Positions 11,639 through 23,005 of a stretch of DNA of 47,744 nt are shown piece by piece. The notes under the pieces were generated by a model, which worked only from the letters and a program-made list of their open reading frames with translations, searched no databases and had not been told where the DNA came from. The first letter of the stretch is position 1; each line of letters opens with the position of its first letter. A program made the translations under genes and the position numbers. Source of the stretch: Plantago elongata (lineage: Eukaryota; Streptophyta; Magnoliopsida; Lamiales; Plantaginaceae); assembly GCA_036897095.1 (NCBI GenBank), contig JAYMSP010000543.1, positions 1 through 47,744 of the forward strand, given 5' to 3'.

Positions 11639-12807
11639 ATGGAATGCTCTACCACGTCTCCGGATAGAATCGAAAAGCGCGCTCTGCAATGTCAGCTTCT
11701 TCTACTTCTCCTCCCCCTATTCCTCTCTTCAATTTCCTTTCTATCATCACTACGCCATTTCCACAAGATTCTTCGTGACTCAATTCTCCATGTCTCTCAA
11801 GCTGCATCAACGAACCTTCTTCTCTACCAGGTCGAATTCATTTCGTCATTCGTATTACTATCATTCTCTTCAATTATCTTATTTCGTCTGTACTGTTTAT
11901 CGAGCTTGTTCAAGCTTATTTTGAACACGATAATGTTATTAGTATTACTAATTTAGTAGGTCATGTTTACCAATCGGAACGAACCTGCTTTTGCAGAATC
12001 AGTTGAATTTCTGTTCATTCGTTGCTTCTACTAATGTTAGAATGTTCATGTTATAGTTATAGTGTGAATTTCATAGAGAATGCATCTAGTATCGATAATT
12101 GCTGTTTTCTTGTATATCATCATATCATAGCACATGCTAATTAGTAACTACTATTGGATGTTGCTGTTTTACATGTTAATACTAGTGTGTGCTGGAAGGT
12201 GGTTGACAAATCGAGGACGAGTATTATTGAAATAATCAAGTAAATATATGCATCTAGAAAAGGATAATTGCCAAACCTGCTGTGTGAAGATATACTATTC
12301 ATTGTTGGTAAAGTTTTTTAAATCCATAAGAGAAGATGTTGAGGCTTAGTACAGTGAGGTATGGGCATGACTAGTGATTGTATTCATTATGAAGGCGTGC
12401 ATGCTTTCTGGAGGCTGCTTATATCGTTGCCCAACGGCCTGATGATTTTTGGGCACTGAGATGAATGTGTAATGAAAAAGTGTAAATAAGGTGGTATTGC
12501 TAGAACATGTGTGAATTAGTTATGAAAAATGGACATGAGATATTTATGTTTGGACATATATAAATGGGAAAATGGACATTTTTTATGGTGTAGAGGTAGT
12601 GGTAGTTTATCTCGATAATTTGGGATTGGGAAGCATCATGGCTGATGAATACATTAGGCTATTCCTGATATGGCTCTTTTCTCTTATTTTATTTTATTTC
12701 ATTTCATTTTATTTTATTTTATTTATTTCCCTCTCTGTTGGTCTGCGCTTGTGGATAATCCTTGTACATCTTACATGCAGCTCTTCAAGTTCAAGGCGCC
12801 CAGTTAA
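11639..12807 (+). promoter_or_regulatory. Upstream ATGs and uORFs in the LETM1-like leader
   Basis: If transcription starts upstream of 11639, the ATG there opens a frame that reads through exon 1 (64 codons) and, after splicing to 12781, stops eight codons later, overlapping the main start. Another ATG at 11690 gives a 29-codon frame ending before the main ATG at 11790. Either could lower translation, or the true transcript may start further in. Confidence 0.35.
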
Positions 12808-15800
12808 ACCAATCACATATCTCTGTAATGGCAAGGATGTAAGGTTGTATTATTTAGTATTCAATCGGTGTCACACAAAGAAGAAGGGTCGTGCAGGGTT
12901 TTCCAGTATGAAGTATGGTAGAGTCTACCCAGACTCCAGGTCTACAGAATCCATTGTCTCTCAGAAATCAAGAAGGATAGATCATCTCCTACCATATTCT
13001 TCTGCTGATGATGGTGTGACAGTTAATGGAAGCCCCCAATCGACAACGAGTAATGATATTGAGGAAATTAGGTACACGTTAAATCAGTCTCTGCAGGATG
13101 AAGACTTGGATACTGGTCTGATTCCATTACTACATGATTCTGCGAGGGTTTTTGAGCTAGCTATTAAAGAACGGTACTCTTTATCAAAGACATCTTGGTT
13201 CTCACTTGCTTGGCCTGGAATGGACAACGATTCTTGGGCTAAGGCACTATCTTATCAGGTATGTCATGAATCAAAGTAGGAAGCTACTATGTGCTAGAAT
13301 AATTTCTTGTCTTTCAAAGAAACCCCTTAATGCTAACTTGATCTGATACTATAAAATCCTTTCCGGTATTTGATATCTACTCGGCTAACTATAACTGTCT
13401 TTAGGCTTCTGCATACTCTCTTCTGCAAGCAGCTAAAGAGATTTCATCGCGGGGAGATAGAAGAGACCGAGACACCAATATTTCCATACAAAGGAGGTAC
13501 GAATCATTAATAACTCAATACTTCTACGTCATTGGGAGCTTGTAATCATTTGTCTCTTAGTGCCTGATTTAAACTGTGTTTTCTGCTTGTGGTAGATTGT
13601 AATTTCTATTATTAACTTCAAATGTATACATTATTTATTAGTATGTACACGAACTGTAAGGAAATCTTAACTGATTTTATCCCTTCACTAAGTTTTTCTG
13701 AGTGTGACCTGACTGTAGAACATTAGCGATTAAGATGAGCATAAAATTCTAAAAAACCCGTAAGTTTGACAGTCAAACGCAAAAATAGGGTGAGTTGCAG
13801 CTGCACCAATTGGAAAACAGAAAATACGAAGTTGAGACTAGAGTGAAGAAGAAAATTAGGATATTACTGGAAAAAAGATCTTCCAGAGAGCAGCTTGGAA
13901 GATGCACAAATATAGTGCTGTTCTATTTTCTTGTGCAAGTTATGGACCAAGTAATACTCTTACTACTATGCAAAATGAGGGTAAAAACCAACACCTTTCC
14001 TTAAAGACATGTCAAGGCTTGCCTGGTGTTTATTAGTCCTATAAGATTCCCATGATGTGGTCTTCCTCTGATGATTCGGAATTATATTGCAAACCTGACA
14101 GTGCAGAGTGAATTTCCATAATCATCCAAGATACATTCATGACTCTCCTGTTATGCAACATGCAGTCTCTCACGGCAATCTGCTCCCTTGGAGAGTGTAA
14201 TTACAGAGAAGTTATCATCCAAGAAACCTGAATCTTATGATTGGTTTTGGTCTGAGCAAGTCCCAGCTGTGGTGACCAGTTTTGTCAATTATTTTGAAAA
14301 GGAACAACGCTTTGCTGCAGCTACTGCATTGTAAGTAAGAACCTCTCTATAATGTGCCTAAACGATATTCATATACACAAGTCCAGGGGTTCCGACTGCT
14401 GTTGCTAAGTTGGCTGATGTTTTAGGTATACAAAAGCCATGGCTGCAGTCTCAGGACATTCAAGTGATGTATCACTTCTCATGCTTGCACTTAACTGCTT
14501 GGCAGCAATTACAAAGCTTGGTCCAACAAAAGTTTCATGTCCCCAGTTCTCTTCCATGGTTCCTGATACTACTGGTAGATTGATGGACATGCTAGTCGAA
14601 TTTATTCCACTTCCCCAAGCTTATCACTTGATCAAGGAAATTGGTCTGCAGAGAGAATTTCTTGTTCATTTTGGTCCTCGAGCAGCCACATGTAGATTGA
14701 AGAATGAGTTAGGAGCCGAAGAGATTATGTTTTGGGTGGGCTTAGTGCAAAAGCAGGTGCAGCGAGCGATAGACCGAGAGCGGATATGGTCTAGGCTCAC
14801 CACCAGTGAAAGTATTGAGGTCTGCTTTAAATTTCGTTCACAAATGTTTTGATAAGTAGACTGTTGTAAAATGTGATAGCCTATTTGCTTAAACATTATA
14901 TCTTTTGTCATATTTGTTTTCGCTGAAGAAGTAGATTTGTCTAATTTGGGGAACAGTGAAAATGTACATGCTTTTTTAGTCAAATGAGTATAGGACTTTC
15001 AATCACGTAAGTGTTTGCAAATTGGTAACTGCTGGGGAAAGAAGCTGGTGGCAAAAGCCATTCACATTTGATTAAATCTTTTTATTGGTAAATTGTAGGA
15101 TTACTCATTCTTATTATGTTATCATATTATCAAACAGGACTTCTTAGCATTTATTAGGTTTTTCAAACCATCTGCTTCTTCAAAATGTTCAGCTCAAGCC
15201 TCAAAGCTATTGAATTAACTCTTCATTGATGATGTCCCATTTTTGTACCTTTTCCCTTTGCTGTTAGTCTCATCTTTGAAAGTTCTTTCTTCATCTTGGT
15301 GATTGAAGGTTTTGGAGAGGGATTTGGCCATATTTGGATTCTTCATCGCCTTGGGGAGAAGCACACAATCATATCTAATTGCTAATGGATTTGAGACCAT
15401 CGATGAACCTGTTCAAGGATTTATAAGGTGAATTTTCTATGTTGTAGATGCCCTCTTTTCTCCGTTATATAGTACTAACACTAGTGCTTTTTTTCCTTGC
15501 GTAAATAGGTTTCTGATTGGGGGAAGTGTGCTATATTATCCTCAGCTCTCAGCAATAAGCTCTTACCAACTGTATGTGGAGGTTAGACTGAAGAACAAAT
15601 CAACAACTAAAATGAATTTATTTGTTACTAATCTTGAGAATCCATTGGTGGTGTAACAGGTTGTTTGTGAAGAGCTAGATTGGCTTCCATTGTATCCAGG
15701 CATCAGCAGTACCTATAAGCGCTCACTAGAGCACAAGCATAGAGATGGGTCACCTAATGCAGAAGCTATTCCCCTAGTATTAGATGTGTGCTCCCACTGG

Positions 15801-18800
15801 ATCGAAAGTTTTATTAAGTACAGTAATTGGCTGGAAAATCCCTCTAACGTGAAGGCAACTGGATTTGTTTCTAAAGGGTACGTTGTGTTTTTAGTTCGTA
15901 GATTTGATATGCTGAATTCTTCTGTTATTTTCATAACAAGCTCTTTCTATCTATTCCATGTTCTTTAGGCATAACAAATTGGAAGCTTGCAGAAAGGAGC
16001 TGGGAATAGAAAGGCAAGTTATAGCAGGAAAAGGAAATATATTTTATCCCATTCCAAGTGGATGTTTATAATGTCAAGCACTCCTTCCATTTCCTTGTAA
16101 GCTTTACAAGTTTTTTAGGCACATGTTTTAAGGAGGATGAGTAAAAAAACAAGTTTATTGATTAAGTGACGACAAAATGTAAGAGAGAATCGATCATGTA
16201 GTATGAAAGAGTGAATTATAAAAATTATTAGTGGAGATAGTGGGTTTCCATGAAAGTACTTGCAAAGCTTTTCGTGAAACACCCGAAATGGAAAAATGGA
16301 AAGCTTTTAGTGAAATGGACTGGGTATTTGTCATACACATACAAAGAGATAGTAAAATTTAACTAACTCATTTGTGTTTATTTGCACGTGCAAGTGCGTG
16401 GTTTTATGTAAGTGAACGGGGCTCCTGAACCTGAATTTTAAAATCTCTCTGATCTTGCCCACTTTACTTTAGTTATTGCAGTTTCCTTTTTTGTGAAAAT
16501 GTTAATGCTCAGAATTTGTTCACAGGGATTATACACCGGTCGACAATGGAACCGAGTCGTTTGATAAGGTATTTGCATTTGATTTTAGAGGATGCCCAAT
16601 GAGCAGAATTTGTTAATGTTTAAGTTTCCCCCACTTCGTTTCAGTGCAAGTAAATTAAAAAAAATGAAACACTAAAATTCATTTATGTATTGAAAACGTA
16701 CCTAATGGATATATCCTCCTCAAAAACTAGTCCCTCATACATATGCTCAAATCTCGTTCAACTAGAGCTTGATGAAGCATTACTGAAACTTCTTTGCGAG
16801 CTGCTCAAGAATGTCTTGGTCAACTTGTGGTACGAGTAAGATTTGCAATGGGTGCAGTGACATTAGTTTTTTTTTTTTTTCCAGGCACTGGAGAGTGTTG
16901 AAGGAGCACTTTTGCGGCTTGAAGAATTACTTCAGGAGCTGCATGTATCAAGCTCTAGTTCTGGCAAGGAGCATTTGAAAGCTGCATGTTCTGACCTTGA
17001 AAGAATACGGAAGCTGAAGAAAGAGGCTGAATTCCTTGAGGCATCTATCAGTGCTAAGGCTGCATCACTCCAGCAGGTAATGTTCTGAAGCAGCGGCATT
17101 ACATGTGGGATACTCGTGGAAATCTACTGTTCATTTATCCCACACAACTTGTTTGTGTATCGCTTCTTATAATTTCTTGTTTAAATACTCCCTCTGTCCT
17201 GTTACAAATTTGTCATTTTTCCATTGGTCTCGCGTTTTATATTTGCACGCAAAACATTCTATTTCTGAAGATATCATTACCCTCACAAAACACACATATT
17301 TACAACTTCAACACTTTATCAATCTTTCATTCTTTATCAATTAAGTATCCCACTTACATTTTTTATTACACAAACCTACGTACACCCATATGTACTGGTA
17401 TCCAGAAATTGTACCTTTATAAGTTTCAGAGTGTTCCATGTTTGACGGTGGCAAATTTCAGTCAGGTTTTCCAGGCCACTATGCTTTTCTCTGTTCTTCA
17501 TATAGATCAGAGTTCCAATATCAAATTAAGACTTTCTGCTTCTGTTTGATCTATTAGGGAGATGTCATCAGTGGACAGGGACTTTATTCTGAAGGAAACA
17601 CAAGTTCTGACATGGAAATGGATGAGACTGCCAGGTACGCATGGATCATATTTGTTTACATACATTTTATGCCTTTCCAACTCTGATATTTCCGCTGATA
17701 ACTTTGTGTTTAACAGTTCTAGTGGATTATGGGGTTTCTTACTGCGGCGACCAAACAAATCGTTGAAGCCGGGCCCTTCAACTGCCAAAGAAGATGTGAG
17801 ATTTTTGAGCTGCTCTACTGTATTATTTACTTACTTAATTGGTGCATCTTTTTCGGCCAAATCTTTACCAATGTTTTAGTTTCTTGATGTTTATTCTAAT
17901 AATAATGAGATTTTGCCCATTTATCTGTCAAGTATCTAGGTCGTTGTGCGATTTCGGTCAGTACTAGATCAGATGTCTTCATCTATGGATTTTTCTAGAT
18001 TTCTTCAGCTTGTGACAACTGGCTGAAATGGAATAACCTAGTTTTGCAGAGATATAGTTCTTATTTTGATCTGAAGCATCACCATGAGAACCTGCTCACT
18101 TTCATGCTTCTAGGACTAGGTTTATGATATGGTGGAACATGTAAATTGTGATTTATCTGTGAATAATTGCACTTAATGGCATTGAGAACACTGTCTGTCT
18201 GTTATGTTTGGCTCATTCTGGTGTTAATAGGCGGTCATCAGTAGAAATGCTTGGGTTGTAAATTATGCAATTTATTCGCTATACTAGTCCCTTCAGAAGG
18301 GGACTAGTTGACCTGAACATTATATTTAGTGACATTCAGTTTCTCTCTGCTTTTTGTTATTTATGGGAATCATATATTTTGTAATTCTCTAATGCACATG
18401 ATGTTTTTTCGCTTTTGGCAGAGTGAGAGATACATTGAACAGGAGAGAGCAATTGAGGAAGCAGCTGCCTCAGAAACTAACGAAGTTAAACGCTTCGAAC
18501 TTTTAAGGAGTGAATTGATGGCACTTGAGAAACGAGTTCAAAAAAGCACTGATCAAAGTGACAATGAAGAGGTAATTTGATATCCAAGAAGACCATGTTC
18601 CAGCTGTATTGGTGTTTTTTCAATATATCTCTTTCATCAATTTCATGGTTTATCCAATTTTGCATGCTTTATTAGGGTGATTAAGTATAAAACTTTAGTA
18701 GCACAAATCAGAGTCATTCCATACTGTATTGAGAATAGTTTAGGAGACAACTATTTCGCCCCACCTTGGGTGATAAGTGAGGCATGCCGTGATTTCTTAA

Positions 18801-21442
18801 CTTAAAAGATAAAATATTAATAGGTGACTATCCTGTCTTAATAAAACGTGATTTGAGACTCCGTCCCGATCTCTGGACCTGGATGTTAAAAGCAAACTAT
18901 ACAGATGATTAGAAGAATTTAGAAAATATAAATTGGAAAGAATAAATGTATGAGAGATAATGAATAAAGTATGAGAGATTGATGCAAACGAAAAGTAAAC
19001 TGGGAAGATGAGATTAGACATAGGGAGTGTAGTTTAAAAGCTTATGTGTATTCACCGCACCACTTGTGCTTCTTTTTGGTGCGCCCTCTTTCCCCTAAAA
19101 TTAATATTCATGTACTCGTGAGCACAGACATGAACAAGAAATCCTTCACATGGACAAGGATGTGTCTAAATTGCTATTTTATTTATTTATACACAAAGGT
19201 AGATCGCTAGTTTATTAATGAAATTTATTACCCGTGTTCATGCAGGAGGAAATTGACGTGAATGGTGACACATCCAGATATGACCGCTCAAAAGAAAATA
19301 AATTGGTCCCCATTCAGAAGAAAGATAACATCATTGAGAAATCATTGGATAAACTTAGAGAAACGAGTACGGTATGGATACTCAATATCTCTATATTTGA
19401 TGGACAAATTTCACGATGCAATTTCTTGCATACAGTACGTTTGTTACATGCATGAGGTGATATGCCTGTCTTGGCTGTCTCTGCAAAATTCAGCATGTTT
19501 TATGAATTGTCAAGTATTTTTCTGAGCATATATGTTGCTCATTGACCATATACTTCCTCAGTCAAGCAATGATGTACATTTGTTTCCTCGTAAATTTTGT
19601 GTACACAAGAAAATTCATAAAGGTGTTGGAAGTCTAATTTGAAACAATATGTTAGATGTGCAATTTCCATGAGGTAACATTCTATTATGTGTTTTTCATT
19701 ATCACATGCACGTGATCCTGAAATTCTGAAAATTTTGCTACTGTGAAATTCAAAGAGCATTAAATAGTTGTCGACCTGATGTGTCCTTGAATATAGTGGT
19801 ATCTCAAATTCATGAAAAAGAAACCGCCCAACGGTTATGCATTATTAATGATTAGATGTAAGAGTTGGAGATATATGTGGAGGACTTGGTCAGTAGCTTA
19901 TTGCGGAATTTAAAATTTTGGTAGAGGCTGGTGGATTTTTTCTCAACTCGGCGCTAGTTAGTCTACAAGTCCCATTGTAGTGCTACTCTGATTTGTTCTT
20001 CCTCCTGTCACTTGTGTTTCACCTTATTCTATGTTGGCATCTCCTGAATATTTGTTGAATTGAGCCACAACTCGAGCAAGCAGTCCTCAGAATCTGTTGG
20101 AATAGTTGGTAACTAATTTGTCAGCTCATTCTCAAGATAATAAGATATATTCTGATAATTTATCTATTTGCTCTTTAACTTGATTGTAAATCTTTACCCA
20201 GCCTGGATGTGGAACTAATTACTAATTTGTCACATTTGATATATTCTGATTATATTTTCATTATGAGCAGGATGTCTTGGAAGGCACGCAACTTCTCGCC
20301 ATTGATGTTGGTGCTGCTGTTGAACTGCTTAGGCGAGTCCTAATAAGGGACAACTTGACAGAAAAAGAAAAACAGGCTCTCCGTAGAACATTGACGGATC
20401 TGGCTTCAGTAGTCCCTATTGGCGTTCTCATGCTCCTTCCGGTAAGCTTTTGGGTTCATCTCTTCAAATCATGTATCTGAATCTATTTAATATATTTCCT
20501 GTCATAATAGCAACATTTAAGGTTTGGTTCCTGTTGTCGTGTGCCTGTGGCTGTGTAAATTACCATGCCAATAGCTATTATCACTTCCACTGATAGTCAG
20601 TACTCGATATTTCATCTTGTTTGTCAATGTTAAATTCAGATATGAGAGAGAAGCCTGTTTTCTTAAACATCCAGCTCACCTTAGTATGTAGCTTTTCACA
20701 ACCAGATAAAACAGTTGTAGGGTTTAGTATCATGAAATAGCATCAGTTGCTAACCATGATCCTTTTCCAGTTAATATTTTAGTTAAAAGTGTTTTCTTTT
20801 TTGAGATCCATATTTAATTGCCACCTGCAAATCCTGAATGATCTCTGAGAAGTCTCAAGTTATCTTATGTTACTCCTACAATAGCTTAGCATCATAACAC
20901 CTTTTAGTCTTACCTTGTCCAACTGCTAGCACTAAGTAGTTTAGTTATCCGAAGAACAGTACCATAAAACAATATGCTCAACAAAGTTAGGCAAGTTATG
21001 ACCCGGTTTCTGGGAAACTTCAGAGTCCAGAGTGTCCTTGTTCTCTCCGAGAGTGATAAGGATATAGTTAGTTGCTTCTCAAACTATTTTAAGGACTAGG
21101 GCATTAGGCTATGTGATTATCACGGATGGAACAAAGTATTCTTCTCCAAAAACTTATCTGGACTAGCTGATTTTGTATAATTCAACAGGTTACTGCAGTT
21201 GGCCATGCTGCTATGTTGGCTGGAATCCAGCGATATGCACCAGGATTGGTTTGTATAACATAACCCTTCAAATATCATTTATGCATGGTTTATGAGTACC
21301 AAACTGAGACATAAGATTTACCCTGCAGATACCTTCAACATATGGACCAGAAAGGCTAGATCTCTTGAGGCAGTTGAAGAAAGTTAAAGAATTGGAATCC
21401 GATGCGAGCCTAAGTGAGAAGGCCGAGGACCAGCCCAACTGA
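11790..21442 (+). CDS. Plant LETM1-like protein
   Basis: Eighteen exons: 11790-11830, 12781-13258, 13405-13496, 14166-14330, 14426-14819, 15309-15427, 15509-15581, 15660-15877, 15969-16013, 16526-16568, 16885-17076, 17558-17634, 17717-17795, 18422-18571, 19246-19371, 20271-20441, 21189-21248, 21329-21442. All phases close to 878 aa. The C-terminus (about residues 800-852) has the LETM1 membrane block: LTDLASVVPIGVLMLLP and, later, IPSTYGPERL. A long plant-specific region precedes it, with an acidic and charged, probably coiled-coil stretch around exons 11-15. The N-terminus MSLKLHQRTFFST with Ser/Arg looks like an organelle targeting peptide. LETM1 proteins act in mitochondrial cation/proton exchange. 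This divergent group stops soon after the membrane block, so its function is inferred only. Intron 9 has a GC donor. The start is the first ATG after the in-frame stop at 11637-11639. Confidence 0.88.
12688..12727. repeat. ATTTT-type low-complexity tract
   Basis: A run of ttttattt/catttc units just upstream of LETM1-like exon 2. It is pyrimidine-rich and may partly serve as the intron 1 polypyrimidine environment. Confidence 0.7.
16014..16016 (+). other. GC donor splice site (GC-AG intron)
   Basis: Exon 9 ends gaaag and the intron begins gcaagt, the strong AG|GCAAGT form typical of functional GC-AG introns. The acceptor is cacag before 16526. Joining 16013 to 16526 keeps the frame (I-E-R-D-Y-T-P), and no GT donor nearby does so. 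Confidence 0.75.
16081..16322. mobile_element. Stowaway-like MITE candidate in LETM1-like intron 9
   Basis: The left end ctccttccatttcc, then aagctttacaag, is roughly mirrored by the complement of the right end, which reads cagtccatttcact then aaagctttcc. The size (about 240 bp) and the ctcc-ttcc style terminus resemble Stowaway-type MITEs. The ends are diverged. Confidence 0.4.
17186..17360 (+). mobile_element. Stowaway-like terminus in LETM1-like intron 11
   Basis: The sequence tactccctctgtcctgttac has the TA plus CTCCCTCTGTCC of a Stowaway/Tc1-mariner MITE end. The opposite end is not recognisable, so only one terminus is supported. Confidence 0.4.
18572..19245. other. LETM1-like intron 14, non-coding
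   Basis: A 674-bp intron. Around 18940-18990 it has repeated atgagaga and gaataaagtatgagag motifs of the kind seen inside plant MITEs. No gene lies within it. Confidence 0.4.
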
Positions 21443-23005
21443 AGACCAACCATTTTTAAGGGGGTCTTGTTCTACAAACCGTAGTTAGCAGGTTGGGATA
21501 CAAAAGTTTGTTCCAATTATTTGTCAGTCCAAGGAAGAACCAATGGATGTTCTTACAGTCTCGTGGACCATTCACTGGAGTACCGGGATCCGCAATTGGT
21601 CGACTAGTGGATCTACCTATACTCAATTAAGTTATTTTGGTCCTCTTACCTCTCACTGCCTCGTAAATATTTGTGTTGTTACACGGCCATTGTATTCTGA
21701 TCGGTTCTGTACTTGTATCGCAATAACTGCATGTCGTGCCAAAGTTGGTAGCAAGACACTTCAGAGACATAGACTCACATACTAGTTCCAAAGTTGTAAA
21801 AGATGTGCAACATAATTTAGTGGATGCACCAATACAAATTTTCAAATTCAGATATGGCAGCTAATCTTCAAATGTGAATCCTAGATAAATGATCTCTGTG
21901 AATCTACTAGCCAATCTCAAGTAACTATTTAATACAGACTGTTTCATTGCGAGTATTGTTAGTTCTTTGCTTTATCTACTTCTACAATGACAATGACACG
22001 AATGAAGCCTTGCAGAAGCTGGAACCATCGGCCCTGCCAACAAGGATATTCATCACAACACCTCAAGAAGGCAGATGCAATGGCCAGATGATCTGCATCC
22101 TAAGTTATATGATCCCTAATTTCTAAGAAGTTATCAATGTACTATGTTTTTCCTGTGGCAGCTTCAACTTGCTCATTTTTAAGAGCCTCGTCTTTCATAT
22201 ACACAACAGATTGCAGGAGAGAAAAGCAGACACGACCAGCAAATAACTTCACAACAAGCCATACATTCATAAAAAACAGACAAAATGAAGACATGCTAAC
22301 ACATCATTTCTCCAAATTCTGTTGGATAATTGTTACCCAATAATCTACATACCCCAGGATAACATTTTTGAGATGCCATGAATGATGTACCCAAACAACA
22401 ATATCATTACCGTACAATATCGAATTCGACAGCCTAACAATGCAGCAAGTGCTTCACACTGTTAAATCAACAAAATCAAGCAAAGACATCATATACCCCA
22501 TCCATAACAGCAAAGGGTCAGGTAGAGAGGCTGTGTACCCGGCATTCTCCCTACCTTAACATGCACTCATAAAACATAGCAGTAAGCAGCTACACTTAAC
22601 AAGTCAAAAAAAAGAGAATGATTCATAACAACAATGTAAACACAATTTACAAAAGAGCCGGAGATGAAAACCCTGTAGCAGTCATCAAGGGATCTAACTT
22701 TACATTCATCTCTCAGAAAAACCGAATTAGCTTTCACATTCTACAAGAAACCAAAAGTAAAACACTGACTTGATTCACTTGATATATATTTTGGAAAAAA
22801 AAGAAAAACTATGTCATACTTTTCTAAAACTCCGGACAGAAAAATAAAACTAAGTTACACACCTTGAGAGCTGGAGTAGCTTCAACTCAGCAGCTCCCAC
22901 AGCTTACACACAGATCAGTTTAGCAGTGAACACCACTGGGATTCACATATTGTACAGGTAAATCAACTAAAGATGTGTATGTACTCCACTCTGCGAGGAC
23001 ACGAG
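21443..23005. other. Convergent 3' intergenic region (LETM1-like / HIRA)
   Basis: This holds the 3' UTRs of two genes that end facing each other. No additional coding region, RNA gene or element end was recognised. Bases 22350-22960 are A-rich on the plus strand, consistent with the 3' UTR and downstream flank of the minus-strand gene. Confidence 0.5.

Noticed and set aside
12572..13279. 235-codon open frame on the plus strand as a separate gene
   Set aside because: Its second half is exon 2 of the LETM1-like gene. The first half is intron, including an ATTTT tract.
18797..19035. Third Stowaway-like MITE in LETM1-like intron 14
   Set aside because: The interior looks MITE-like, but I could not match its ends or a TA duplication, so only the intron is described.
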